Origin: CAVURS01 sp963834425
GTDB taxonomy: Bacteria > Actinomycetota > Actinomycetes > Actinomycetales > CAVURS01
DNA: 64,000 nt
Direction: 5' to 3'
Assembly (NCBI GenBank): GCA_963834425.1
Contig: CAWIBR010000013.1
Coordinates: 1,302,001-1,366,000 of the forward strand
A model generated the notes under the pieces. The model had not been told where the DNA came from. It searched no databases and saw only the letters and a list, made by a program, of their open reading frames with translations. Each line of letters begins with the position of its first letter. Position 1 is the stretch's first letter. A program made the position numbers and the translations under genes. Below, piece after piece: positions 40,309-48,762 of the stretch.

Positions 40309-40818
40309 ATGGCGACCGACTACGCGAGGGCGCTGGGTAGCCGGCTGCGCGCCATCCGCACCCAGCAGGGCATGTCACTTCACGGAGTCGAGGAGCGATC
40401 GACCGGGCGCTGGAAAGCCGTCGTGGTCGGCAGCTACGAGCGGGGCGACCGCGCGGTCACGGTCCAGCGGCTGGCCGAGCTGGCCGACTTCTACGGCGTG
40501 CCCGTGGGCGCACTCCTGCCGGATGCCGGGGGCGGCACCGTCGTCGAGGCACCGCCGCGACTGGTCATCGACCTGGAGGCTCTCGGTTCGGTGCCGGCCG
40601 AGCGCGCCGGGCCCCTCGCCCGCTACGCCGCGACCATCCAGGGCCAGCGCGGCGACTACAACGGCAAGGTGCTCTCGATCCGGCAGGACGACCTGCGCAC
40701 CCTGGCCGTCATCTACGACATGCCGCCGGCCTCGCTGGCCGACGAGCTGATCTCGTGGGGCGTCCTGGACGCCGACGCCCGGCGGGCCGTCGAGGCCCAG
40801 ATGCACCCTGAGGCGTGA
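40309..40818 (+). CDS. bldD: BldD-family developmental regulator, c-di-GMP-binding
   Basis: 169 residues. The N-terminal XRE-type helix-turn-helix domain (RLRAIRTQQGMSLHGVEERS, VVVGSYERGDRAVTVQRLAELADFYGVP) binds DNA. The C-terminal domain carries the two halves of the c-di-GMP signature, RGD then RQDD separated by eight residues (RGDYNGKVLSIRQDDL). In Streptomyces a c-di-GMP tetramer joins two BldD C-terminal domains and represses sporulation genes. ATG 40309 follows GGGAGGGATCG, a good ribosome binding site. It is transcribed away from pyrR. Confidence 0.95.
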   Translation: MATDYARALGSRLRAIRTQQGMSLHGVEERSTGRWKAVVVGSYERGDRAVTVQRLAELADFYGVPVGALLPDAGGGTVVEAPPRLVIDLEALGSVPAERAGPLARYAATIQGQRGDYNGKVLSIRQDDLRTLAVIYDMPPASLADELISWGVLDADARRAVEAQMHPEA

Positions 40819-40945
40819 CTGAGGCCTGAGCGAGACCCGAGTTCGGTTGGTGTCACCCGGCATTCACCGCAGCGACCCCAGACGTCCACTCCGGCGTCGG
40901 CTCCACGCCGACTACTGAGCGCTCGTCTTTCGCAGAGCAAACACG

Positions 40946-40981
40946 GAGGCCGCCACGCAGCGTGAGCTGCGCGGCGGCCTC
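40946..40981. terminator. Bidirectional terminator between bldD and nusB
   Basis: A 16-bp stem with one mismatch and a GTGA loop (GAGGCCGCCACGCAGC against GCTGCGCGGCGGCCTC) lies between the convergent bldD and nusB genes. The flanking CGCAGA/TCTGCG can extend it. This is the only strong structure in the 217-bp gap. Confidence 0.8.
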
Positions 40982-41035
40982 TCTGCGTGTGCCGGCGGTC
41001 CCGGCGTCAGCGGCTCCGGCGTAAGAGGCTCAGCG

Positions 41036-41446
41036 TCAGAGGCTCAGCGTCGGCTTCAGCGAGAGCAGCCGGGCCAGCAGCCCGTTGACGAACGCGGGCG
41101 AGTCGTCGGTGGAGAGCTGGCGAGCCAGCGCCACCGCTTCACTCAGGGCCACGGCGTCCGGCACATCGTCGACGAAGAGCAGCTCGTAGGCCCCGAGCCG
41201 CAGCACCGCGCGGTCGACCGAGGGCATCCGCTCGAGCGGCCAGCTCTCGGTGTAGGTCGAGATCAGCTCGTCCAGCCGCTCGCGGTGCGCCACGACGCCG
41301 CGGACCAGCTCCCCGGCGTACGGCGGGACGGGCGGGTCGGCCTGGGCGATCCGCTGGTCGAGCAGCGTGAGCGGGTCCAGGCCGCGTTGCTCGGCCTCGA
41401 AGAGCACGTCGATGGCCCGCTTGCGAGCCTTGGTGCGGGCGGGCAT
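41036..41446 (-). CDS. nusB: Transcription antitermination factor NusB
   Basis: 136 residues, all alpha. It contains KARKRAIDVLFEAEQRGLDP, the mid-helix EELISTY-like DELISTYTESWPLERMPSVDRAVLRLGAYELLF, and VALSEAVALARQLSTDDSPAFVNGLLARL. NusB with NusE binds boxA RNA for rRNA antitermination. It starts 4 bp after the efp stop in the conserved efp-nusB order. The last codons lie in a 14-bp imperfect duplication (AGAGGCTCAGCGTC). Confidence 0.95.
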   Translation of the reverse strand: MPARTKARKRAIDVLFEAEQRGLDPLTLLDQRIAQADPPVPPYAGELVRGVVAHRERLDELISTYTESWPLERMPSVDRAVLRLGAYELLFVDDVPDAVALSEAVALARQLSTDDSPAFVNGLLARLLSLKPTLSL

Positions 41447-41450
41447 CAGG

Positions 41451-42011
41451 TCAGCTGACTCGTCCGAGGTAGTCGCCGGTGCGGGTGTCGACCTTGACCT
41501 TGGTGCCGGTCTCCAGGAAGAGCGGCACCTGGATGTCGTAGCCGGTCTCGAGGGTCGCCGGCTTGGTGCCACCCGTCGAGCGGTCGCCCTGCAGGCCGGG
41601 CTCGGTGTAGGTGATCTCGAGGATGACCGAGGTCGGCAGCTCGACGTAGAGCGGCACACCCTCATGGGTGGCGACGGTGGCGGTCTGGTTCTCGAGCAGG
41701 AAGTGGGCGGCGTCGCCGACGGTCACCTCCGCGACCGGAATCTGGTCGTACGTCGAGGAATCCATGAAGATGAAGTCGGTGCCGTCCTTGTAGAGGTACT
41801 GCATGTCGCGCTTGTCGACGGTCGCCGTGTCCACCTTGGTGCCGGCGTTGAACGTCTTCTCGACGACCTTGCCGGACAGCACGGCCTTGAGCTTGGTGCG
41901 CACGAAGGCCGGGCCCTTGCCGGGCTTGACGTGCTGGAACTCCACGACGGACCAGAGCTGTCCGTCCAGGTTCAGCACGAGGCCGTTCTTGAGGTCGTTG
42001 GTCGATGCCAC
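41451..42011 (-). CDS. efp: Elongation factor P
   Basis: 186 residues from a GTG at 42011, three beta-barrel domains. It helps ribosomes through polyproline stretches. ASTNDLKNGLVLNLDGQLW, FQHVKPGKGPAFVRTKLKA (tip loop with the lysine at about 33), KRDMQYLYKDGTDFIFMDSSTYDQI, and the final signature VKVDTRTGDYLGRVS. The upstream open frame to 42095 is not conserved. Confidence 0.97.
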   Translation of the reverse strand: MASTNDLKNGLVLNLDGQLWSVVEFQHVKPGKGPAFVRTKLKAVLSGKVVEKTFNAGTKVDTATVDKRDMQYLYKDGTDFIFMDSSTYDQIPVAEVTVGDAAHFLLENQTATVATHEGVPLYVELPTSVILEITYTEPGLQGDRSTGGTKPATLETGYDIQVPLFLETGTKVKVDTRTGDYLGRVS

Positions 42012-42147
42012 GTCGTCGCTTCCTTGTGCGTGCCCCCTGCGAGCGCCCTGCGGGCACGCGGAGGCCATCGGTCGTTCTCCGGGATTCCTCGCCATGCTAC
42101 CGGGGGCCCGCCATGCCGGGAGAATCCGCGGAGCCGCGCCGGTCCGC

Positions 42148-42588
42148 CTAGGTGCGTGCGGCGACCGCCCGCAGGGCCAGCCGGTAGGACTCGACGCCGA
42201 AGCCGGCGACGGTCCCGGTCGACACCCCTCCGACGACGCTCGTGTGCCGGAAGCTCTCCCGAGCCAGCGGGTTGGTCAGGTGGACCTCGACCAGCGTGAG
42301 ACCCGCGCCGGTCACCATCGCGCAGGCGTCCCGGGTCGCGTAGGAGTAGTGCGTGAAGGCGGCCGGGTTCAGCACCACGTGCGCGCCGGCGTCGACCGCT
42401 TCGTGCAGCCAGCCGATCAGCTCGGCCTCGTCGTCGGTCTGACGCACCTCCGCGTCCAGCCCGAGCTCGGCGGCCAGGGTGCGGCAGGCAGCGGCGAGGT
42501 CGTCGTAGGTCGTGCTGCCGTAGACATCCGGCTCCCGAGATCCCAACCGGCCGAGGTTGGGCCCGTTGAGCACCAGCACGCGAGGCAT
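42148..42588 (-). CDS. aroQ: 3-dehydroquinate dehydratase, type II
   Basis: 146 residues. Third step of the shikimate pathway. LVLNGPNLGRLGSREPDVYG, EAELIGWLHEAVD, VVLNPAAFTHYSYATRDA, VEVHLTNPLARESFRHTSVV and VAGFGVESYRLAL cover the type II active site (Tyr, Asn, His, Arg). It is separated from aroB by the DUF559 gene and its repeats, where related genomes have aroB directly upstream. Confidence 0.96.
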   Translation of the reverse strand: MPRVLVLNGPNLGRLGSREPDVYGSTTYDDLAAACRTLAAELGLDAEVRQTDDEAELIGWLHEAVDAGAHVVLNPAAFTHYSYATRDACAMVTGAGLTLVEVHLTNPLARESFRHTSVVGGVSTGTVAGFGVESYRLALRAVAART

Positions 42589-42625
42589 GCGCCGAAGCAT
42601 ATGGTGCGCCCCTGCCGGTCGGAAC

Positions 42626-42639
42626 GGATGGCAGAAGTC
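42626..42639 (+). repeat. Left flanking repeat GGATGGCAGAAGTC
   Basis: An exact 14-bp copy of the sequence at 43634-43647. The two copies flank the DUF559 gene in direct orientation, 1008 bp apart. Confidence 0.75.
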
Positions 42640-42643
42640 CCGG

Positions 42644-43563
42644 TCAGGACGCCGCAACCAGCTTCACGTGCGGCTTCTGACCTCCTGACGGCCGCCGAGG
42701 GAGGCCGAGGATGGTGGCCCGCACCACCGTTTCGACCCAGCCGGGCTCGAACATCACGTGCTCCCAGGCGAATCGCAGCACTCGCCATCCCCGAGAGACC
42801 AGCTCGTTGTACCGACGACAGTCACGGACCAGCGCGGACCGATGGCCATGGTGTTCGAAACTGTCCGCCTCGGCGACGATCATCCGACGTCGGTCCCCGA
42901 GATCGACTCGCGCAAAGAAGTCGTCATCCCGCACGACCATCTGCGGGTCGAAGCCGCTGATCCTCGCGACGATGAAGATGGCCCGCAATCCCGACTCCAG
43001 CGCACTGCCAGACCGGCCATCGGCGTGCCGCGCCACCCGGCAGATGCGTTGACGACCGGCGCCACGCAGGTTGTCCGCGGCCTCTCCAGCTCCGTGGGCT
43101 GTGACCAGGCCGGACCGTAACGCGGAGTCAGCGACGGCCAGGGCCTGCCCGAATGGCAGAGATCGAGCGCAGTCCAGGGTCGTTCGGAGCGGGGTCGTCA
43201 CCGGGAGCTCGCTCATCGAGATCCACGGCACCCAGGTTGGCCCAGTGAATGATTGGCCGCGACGGGCGGCAGGTCGTGCCGGTTGCGACCCACGGTGATG
43301 TGGGGACTCAGCGGGCGGCTGACCACGTCGAGGCACCAGTGCGCCGCGGCGCTTACGTGCGACACGACTCCGCCGAGTCGCATCGCCGACAGCCACGGGT
43401 CAGGGCACTCCGGCAGGGCGTACCGACCACGACTCAGGCGAAGGACAGCCCCGGATTCGACCGCCCGATTGAGGGCGGGTCTTCCGCAGAGCGGGACCAG
43501 GTCGCCGGTCCGGGCGGCGCCGTCCAGGCGCCGAAGCACCTCGACGACTGCGAACTGGGACAT
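42644..43563 (-). CDS. AbiEi-like winged-helix / DUF559 nuclease-fold protein (frameshifted)
   Basis: The N-terminal part (QFAVVEVLRRLDGAARTGDLVPLCGRPALNRAVESGAVLRLSRGRYALPE) resembles the winged-helix start of AbiEi-type antitoxins and related DUF559 proteins. The C-terminal part (MIVAEADSFEHHG, RDCRRYNELVSRGWRVLRFAWEHVMFEPGWV) is the Vsr-like PD-(D/E)XK fold of DUF559. Two shifts near 43250 and 43215, each one extra base, join the parts into about 305 residues. No partner toxin gene is adjacent. The gene interrupts the aroQ-aroB block and is bounded by a 14-bp direct repeat, suggesting acquisition as a cassette. Confidence 0.75.
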
Positions 43564-43633
43564 CGAAAGAGTCTGGCCGAGCCCGCCAAAGCGTGCGTCC
43601 GCTCATCCACAGGACCGAAATGCCGCACCGTCT

Positions 43634-43695
43634 GGATGGCAGAAGTCAGGTCGAGTGCTGAAGGAGCCGGGTGGAAGCCCGGTTCTGCCATCCGG
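43634..43695. repeat. Right flanking repeat folded as a nested hairpin
   Basis: Begins with GGATGGCAGAAGTC, identical to 42626-42639, and ends with the inverted core TTCTGCCATCC (43685-43695). Between them lies a second hairpin, CCGGG-tggaag-CCCGG. The 11-bp outer stem and inner stem form a two-tier structure, just upstream of the DUF559 start and downstream of the aroB stop. Confidence 0.75.
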
Positions 43696-43714
43696 GCCGG
43701 CGGGGTCAGAGTGG

Positions 43715-44800
43715 TTAGGGGGTCGAGATGGCGGCGTAGGCGGCCTGGAGCAGCCCGAGGTCCGGGCCTTCGAGACGCGCCGGCCGGGCCAGGCCGTCCA
43801 GGACGACGAAGCGCAACGTGTCACCCCGGGTCTTCTTGTCCCGGCGCATCGCCTCGTAGAGCCCGGCCCATCGGTCACCGCGATAGGTCGTCGGCAGGCC
43901 GAGGCGACCGAGCACCTCGCGATGCCGCTCGACGACGTCGGCGTCGAGGCGGCCGTCCAGCCGGGCCAGCTCGGCGACATACGTCAGGCCGACGCTGACC
44001 GCCTCGCCGTGCCGCCAGGTGTAACCCTCGACCTGCTCGACCGCGTGACCGAAGGTGTGCCCGTAGTTGAGGATCTCCCGCAGCGATGCCTCGCGCAGGT
44101 CGGCGGTGACGACGTCAGCCTTGACCTGGATGCTCCGCTCGACCAGCTCCTGCACCACCGGCGCATCCCAGGTCGACGCCGCTTCGGGGTCGGCCTCGAC
44201 CAGATCGAGGATGACCGGGTCGGCGACGAAGCCGCACTTGACCACTTCGGCCAGACCGGCGACGAAATCCTTGCGTGGCAACGTCTTCAGCGTCTCGAGG
44301 TCGCAGATGACGGCCAGCGGCGGATGGAACGAGCCGACCAGGTTCTTGCCCTCGGCCGTGTTGATGCCCGTCTTGCCACCGACGGCGGCGTCGACCATGG
44401 CCAGCAGCGTCGTCGGCAGGTGCACCACCGGCACGCCGCGCAGCCAGGTCGCCGCCACGAAGCCGGCCAGGTCAGTGGTCGCTCCCCCGCCAACGGCCAC
44501 GACGGCGTCGGTGCGGGTGAAGCCGGCCCGCCCGAGCACCCCCCACAGGCCGGCCGCGACCTCGGCCGTCTTGGCCGCCTCGCCGTCCGGGATGGTGGCG
44601 ATCAGCGTCTCGAAACCGCTGCGCTGCAACGACTCCCGCACCGTTTGACCGGCGGCAGTCATGGCCTCCGGGTGGATGACCAGCACGCGGCGTACCGTCT
44701 CGCCGAGGGCCGGCGCGAGCTCACCACTCAACGCGGTGCCGACCACAACGTCGTACGCCGCGGGGCCGGTGCCAACGGCGATCCGAGTCGTCGGGCTCAC
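43715..44800 (-). CDS. aroB: 3-dehydroquinate synthase
   Basis: 361 residues from a GTG at 44800. Second step of the shikimate pathway, NAD and metal dependent. It shows IPDGEAAKTAEVAAGLW, AVGGGATTDLAGFVAATWLRGVP, PTTLLAMVDAAVGGKTGIN, LNYGHTFGHAVEQVEGYTWRHGEAVSVG (metal ligands). The start overlaps the aroK stop, so they are coupled. Intact. Confidence 0.97.
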   Translation of the reverse strand: MSPTTRIAVGTGPAAYDVVVGTALSGELAPALGETVRRVLVIHPEAMTAAGQTVRESLQRSGFETLIATIPDGEAAKTAEVAAGLWGVLGRAGFTRTDAVVAVGGGATTDLAGFVAATWLRGVPVVHLPTTLLAMVDAAVGGKTGINTAEGKNLVGSFHPPLAVICDLETLKTLPRKDFVAGLAEVVKCGFVADPVILDLVEADPEAASTWDAPVVQELVERSIQVKADVVTADLREASLREILNYGHTFGHAVEQVEGYTWRHGEAVSVGLTYVAELARLDGRLDADVVERHREVLGRLGLPTTYRGDRWAGLYEAMRRDKKTRGDTLRFVVLDGLARPARLEGPDLGLLQAAYAAISTP

Positions 44801-45336
44801 GGGACCGCGCTGCCCTGGTCGACGGCCTCGACCGGCGGCAGAGCCAGCTCGATCTCCTCGGCCACCTGCTCCGGAGTCTTCCCGGCCGTGTCGACCCGGA
44901 TGGTGGCGAGCCGCTCGTAGGTCGGGCGCCGGGCCTCCATCAGGACCGACCACTGTTGACGCGGGTTGACCATCAGGAGCGGCCGGTCCTTGGTGAAGCC
45001 GATCCGGCCGGCTGCGTCGGCGATCCCGACGTCCAGGAAGACGACCGTGTGCCCAGCCAACGCCGCTTCCACAGCCGGGTCCATGACCGACCCGCCACCG
45101 AGGGCGAGCACGCCGGTGTGGGTAGCCAGGGCCTCAGCCACAGCGGCTCGCTCGAGGTCGCGGAAGTGCGGCTCACCGTCGTCGACGAAGATCTCGGCGA
45201 CGGATTTGCCGGCGGTCGCCTCGATGTCAGCGTCGGTGTCGCGTGACTCCAAGCCAAGGCGCTCGGCCAGGACAGTCGCGGCCGTCGACTTGCCCGAGCC
45301 GGGCGGCCCGATCAGGACGACGCGAGGTGCAGTCAT
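44797..45336 (-). CDS. aroK: Shikimate kinase
   Basis: 179 residues. Phosphorylates shikimate. P-loop GPPGSGKST, substrate aspartate and arginine in RDTDADIEATAG and FRDLERAAV, LALGGGSVMDP, LID region VGFTKDRPLL-like IGFTKDRPLLM. It starts at ATG 45336, 8 bp after the aroC stop, and overlaps aroB. Confidence 0.96.
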   Translation of the reverse strand: MTAPRVVLIGPPGSGKSTAATVLAERLGLESRDTDADIEATAGKSVAEIFVDDGEPHFRDLERAAVAEALATHTGVLALGGGSVMDPAVEAALAGHTVVFLDVGIADAAGRIGFTKDRPLLMVNPRQQWSVLMEARRPTYERLATIRVDTAGKTPEQVAEEIELALPPVEAVDQGSAVP

Positions 45337-45344
45337 CGCCGAAA

Positions 45345-46541
45345 TCACCACGCCCGCAACGCATGTGGGATGGCGTCAAGGTAGGCGCGATGGTTGCGCG
45401 CACTCTCGGCGACCGAGTCGCCGCCGAACTTCTCCAGGAACGCATCGGCCAGGACCAACGCCACCATCGCCTCCGCGACGACGCCGGCAGCGGGCACCGC
45501 GCAGACGTCCGAACGCTGGTTGATGGCCTTGGCCGGTTCACCCGTCGCGACATCGACCGTGTCCAAGGCACGGGGCACCGTGGAGATCGGCTTCATCGCG
45601 GCGCGCACCCGCAGGACGTCACCGGTGCTCATGCCGCCCTCGGTGCCGCCGGCCCGGCCGGAGCGCCGCCGGAGGGTTCCGTCGGCCGCGTGCTCGATCT
45701 CGTCATGGGCCTGCGAGCCCCGACGGGCGGCGGTGGTGAAGCCGTCGCCGACCTCGACCCCCTTGATGGCCTGGATGCCCATCAAGGCGCCGGCCAGGCG
45801 CGAGTCGAGCCGCCGGTCCCAGTGCACGTGGCTGCCGAGCCCGGGCGGCAGACCATAAGCCAGGACCTCGACGACCCCACCCAGGGTGTCGCCGTCCTTG
45901 CGAGCCGCCTCGACCTCCTCGACCATCCGTGCCGACGCGTCGGAGTCGAACGCGCGCAACGGATCCGCGTCCAAGGCCTCGACATCGTCTGGTCCGGGCA
46001 GCGCCGTGCCCTCACCCACCGCGGCCTGCCCCACGGCCACCGTGTGGGAGACCAGCCGGACGCCGAAAGCCTGCTCGAGGTACGCCGCGGCCACCGCCCC
46101 CAGCGCCACCCGGGCCGCCGTCTCGCGCGCGCTGGCGCGCTCCAGGACCGGCCGGGCGTCGTCGAAGCCGTACTTCTGCATCCCCACCAGGTCCGCGTGC
46201 CCGGGGCGTGGCCGGGTGAGCGGGGCGTTGCGGGCCAGCTCGGCCAGCTCGGCCTCGGGCACGGGGTCGGCGCTCATGACCCGCTCCCACTTGGGCCACT
46301 CGGTGTTGCCGACCTGGATCGCGATCGGGCTGCCGAGGGTGCGTCCGTGGCGGACGCCGCCGAGCACCTCCACGGCGTCCTGCTCGAAGCTCATCCGGGC
46401 GCCGCGCCCATAGCCCAGCCGTCGGCGTGCGAGGGCCAGTGAGATGTCTTGGGTGGTGACGGCTACGTCGGCCGGCAACCCTTCGAGCACGGCGACGAGC
46501 GCGGGGCCATGGGACTCCCCCGCGGTGATCCAGCGAAGCAT
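45345..46541 (-). CDS. aroC: Chorismate synthase
   Basis: 398 residues, intact. Last step to chorismate, needs reduced FMN. LRWITAGESHGPALVAVLEGLPA, RRRLGYGRGARMSFEQD, TRPRPGHADLVGMQKYGFDDARPVLERASARETAARVALGAVA and GGTEGGMSTGDVLRVRAAMKPIST are diagnostic. It is the first gene of aroC-aroK-aroB and lies 76 bp after the last gene of the pilus cluster. Confidence 0.97.
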   Translation of the reverse strand: MLRWITAGESHGPALVAVLEGLPADVAVTTQDISLALARRRLGYGRGARMSFEQDAVEVLGGVRHGRTLGSPIAIQVGNTEWPKWERVMSADPVPEAELAELARNAPLTRPRPGHADLVGMQKYGFDDARPVLERASARETAARVALGAVAAAYLEQAFGVRLVSHTVAVGQAAVGEGTALPGPDDVEALDADPLRAFDSDASARMVEEVEAARKDGDTLGGVVEVLAYGLPPGLGSHVHWDRRLDSRLAGALMGIQAIKGVEVGDGFTTAARRGSQAHDEIEHAADGTLRRRSGRAGGTEGGMSTGDVLRVRAAMKPISTVPRALDTVDVATGEPAKAINQRSDVCAVPAAGVVAEAMVALVLADAFLEKFGGDSVAESARNHRAYLDAIPHALRAW

Positions 46542-46617
46542 GAGGCCGATCCTCCCATGCGGGAGGACCGGCCTCAGGCAGTGCGCCGGGCGGCGGCCCG
46601 GTCGAGCAGGTGCGGGA

Positions 46618-47306
46618 CTACTGCACCGTGTCCACGTTGCCGACGACCATGGTCAAGATGGTGTCGCCGTACTCGACGAGCGCGCCCTTGGCGCCGGTGC
46701 TCGTGCTGGTGACGAAGCCGGTCAGCTTGAAGTACGTCCCGAACGTGTCACCGATCTTGGGCGTGTACTTGGCCGTCTTCTTGGTGCTCGTGTTGTAGAC
46801 CCAGACGCTCGCGCTGGAGGTGCCGTTGGTGCTCTTCAGGGTGACCTGGAGGGGCACCGAGGAGGTGCTTGCGGTCGTGCCGGCCGTGGTCCCGGCCGCG
46901 GAACCGGTCGAGGCACTGGACCCGGTCGTCGCAGCCGCCCCGGTAGCCGCAGCCGTGCCGCTCGTAGCGGTAGAAGCGGTCCCAGTCGTCGTGCTGGATG
47001 CGATCAGGGCCTTGAACGGGTTCTTCGGGGTCAGTCCCCCGAAGGTCTTCAGAGGCGCGACGGGCGCAGTCGAAGCCTTGGCGCTCCCGGTCGGGCCAGC
47101 GACGACAACCTTGACCGGGGGGGCCGCGATCTTGGAAGTACCCGACCCCGAGAACAGGAAGAAGTACGCCAGGGCGGCGACGACGAGCAGTGCAGCTCCC
47201 CGCCGACCATCAGCAGAAGGCGCTGTCGGTCCGTGTTGCCGGTCGGCAGTTCGGCGGCCGGAGGCGCAGGCGGTGCACTCACCGGCGGCTGGGTCATGAT
47301 GCTCAT
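46618..47306 (-). CDS. Single-pass membrane protein at the end of the pilM operon (frameshifted)
   Basis: About 228 residues after repair. A short Pro-rich cytoplasmic N-terminus (SIMTQPPVSAPPAPP), one membrane helix (ALLVVAALAYFFLF), a long Ala/Thr/Ser linker of TGAAATTGSSASTG type, then a small C-terminal domain with VTLKSTNGTSSASVWVYNTSTKKTAKYTPKIGDTFGTYFKLTGF and GALVEYGDTILTMVVGN. The two frames meet near 47195, where two extra bases are needed. It directly follows pilO (11 bp). Position and topology resemble PilP-like lipoproteins of diderms, but no sequence similarity is claimed; I do not recognise the family. Confidence 0.7.
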
Positions 47307-47317
47307 GAGTTGTCCCT

Positions 47318-48082
47318 TCAGCTCGCTGAGCCGGTGGTCTTGGCGGGGGTGACCGCGGTACCCGTGGAGCCCGCGGCGGTGGTGGTGGTGGGCACGGGGG
47401 TCGTCGGCATGACGAAGACTTCGCCGGTGATGGTGAGCGCCAGGAAGTTGCCCGAGTCGACGTCTGCAGTGGAGGTGGAGCTCGAGCTGCCGCCGCTGGA
47501 CGAGGACGAGGGGGCAGCCGGCCAAGGTCAGGCCCTGGACGAGGAACGCCCGAGTGACCGAGGTCTGGAGCTTCTGGAGGAAGAGCTCGTTCTCCGCGTA
47601 GCTGCCCGTGGTCGACGATGGTCACCGGGATGGCCACGACCGTGCTGGGTACCGCTGTCGCCGCTCCGGAGCCGGTCGTGGCGGTCGGGTGGTACCGGTG
47701 CCGATCCGGCCGCCGACGTCGGAGTCGTTGCGGTCGTGCTCAGTTGAGTCGGCGTACCCGGCGCGATCGACGTCAGCTGAAGCCCCGCCTCAGTCGCGAT
47801 CCCTGACAGGCTTCGGATCAAGGTCGGAAGCGCCGGGTTGTTCGGCAGCTGCCGCTGGATCGCGGCGAGCTCGGCCTGCTTCTCCGGCAGGGAAGCACTC
47901 TCGGCCTTGAGCTGAGCGATGTCGAGCTTCAGCTGGTTGTTGGTCGCCAGCTGGGTGACCCGCTGCGCCTTGAGAGTCGAGGCGTCCCCCCGCTTCGGCC
48001 CGATCAGCAGGAACCACGTGGCGAGGACCAGCAGGATGCTCAGGACGGCGGCTCCCGCGGACCAGGTACGGGTGCTGGACAT
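47318..48082 (-). CDS. pilO: Type IV pilus inner-membrane assembly protein PilO-like (frameshifted)
   Basis: An N-terminal helix (VLSILLVLATWFLLIGP), a coiled coil (TLKAQRVTQLATNNQLKLDIAQLKAESASLPEKQAELAAIQRQLP), then a domain with SLSGIATEAGLQLTSIAPG and ENELFLQKLQTSVTRAFLVQGLTL. It ends in a Ser/Thr-rich tail. This is the PilO layout, and PilO pairs with PilN to link PilM to the pilus base. Three one-base insertions (near 47690, 47600 and 47518) must be removed, giving about 253 residues. It starts 2 bp after the pilN stop. Confidence 0.82.
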
Positions 48083-48083
48083 G

Positions 48084-48762
48084 TCAGCCGGCCTTTCGGT
48101 CGTAACGGTGCGACAGAGCAGCCGCAGTGACGTTGATGGAGGAAGTGAACTTCACGGCCGTCGTGTTGTTGATGACGGTGACCGCGGAGTTGCTGAAGTA
48201 GGCGTTGTTCCAGCCGTGCTCCTTGGCGACAGCGTCCAGCCAGGAAGCGACGTCGACGTGGCTTGCAGCGCGAAGCCGTTGACCGTGACGGTCGCGATCC
48301 CGGCCGGTGCAAGCGCGCCGGTGGAATTCGTGGTCGCACCCGACGGAGAAGGCCACCGAGAGCTGGCTCAGCCAGGCGTTCTTCGGGGTGATGTAGCTCA
48401 GGTCGTTCAGGTAGCGGTACCACTCGACGTCCTGCGACATCGCCGACTCTCGCGCCGCCGCAGCGGCATCGATGGCCGAGATCGTGGCAGGGACCGCGGC
48501 GTAGCTCGTCTTCTGGGCCTGCAACGTCGCCGCGGTCGCAGTGACCTGGGTCAGGTCGGTCTGGGCGCTGTGCGCCGCCTGGACCTGACTGAGGTAGGTC
48601 GACGCCCAGCAGGACGGCCACGACGGCCACGCCGGAGGCCAGCCCCAGCTGCAGCTTGCGCAGCTTGCGGGCCTCGTGGACCTCCGGAGGGAGCAGGTTC
48701 ACCCGCGGGAGGACGTGACCCGTCGTCAACGACTCGACGGTGTCGGTGCTCGTGCGACTCAT
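48084..48762 (-). CDS. pilN: Type IV pilus assembly protein PilN-like (frameshifted)
   Basis: The N-terminus HVLPRVNLLPPEVHEARKLRKLQLGLA holds the conserved N-L-L-P-P-E motif that docks into PilM. It is followed by a membrane helix and a coiled region (THLSQVQAAHSAQTDLTQ-like after repair), then WYRYLNDLSYITPKNAWLSQLSVAFS and WLDAVAKEHGWNNAYFSNSAV. Shifts near 48605 and 48345 equal one extra base. A third near 48265 needs either two extra or one missing base. Repaired length is about 225 residues. The start overlaps the pilM stop. Confidence 0.85.
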
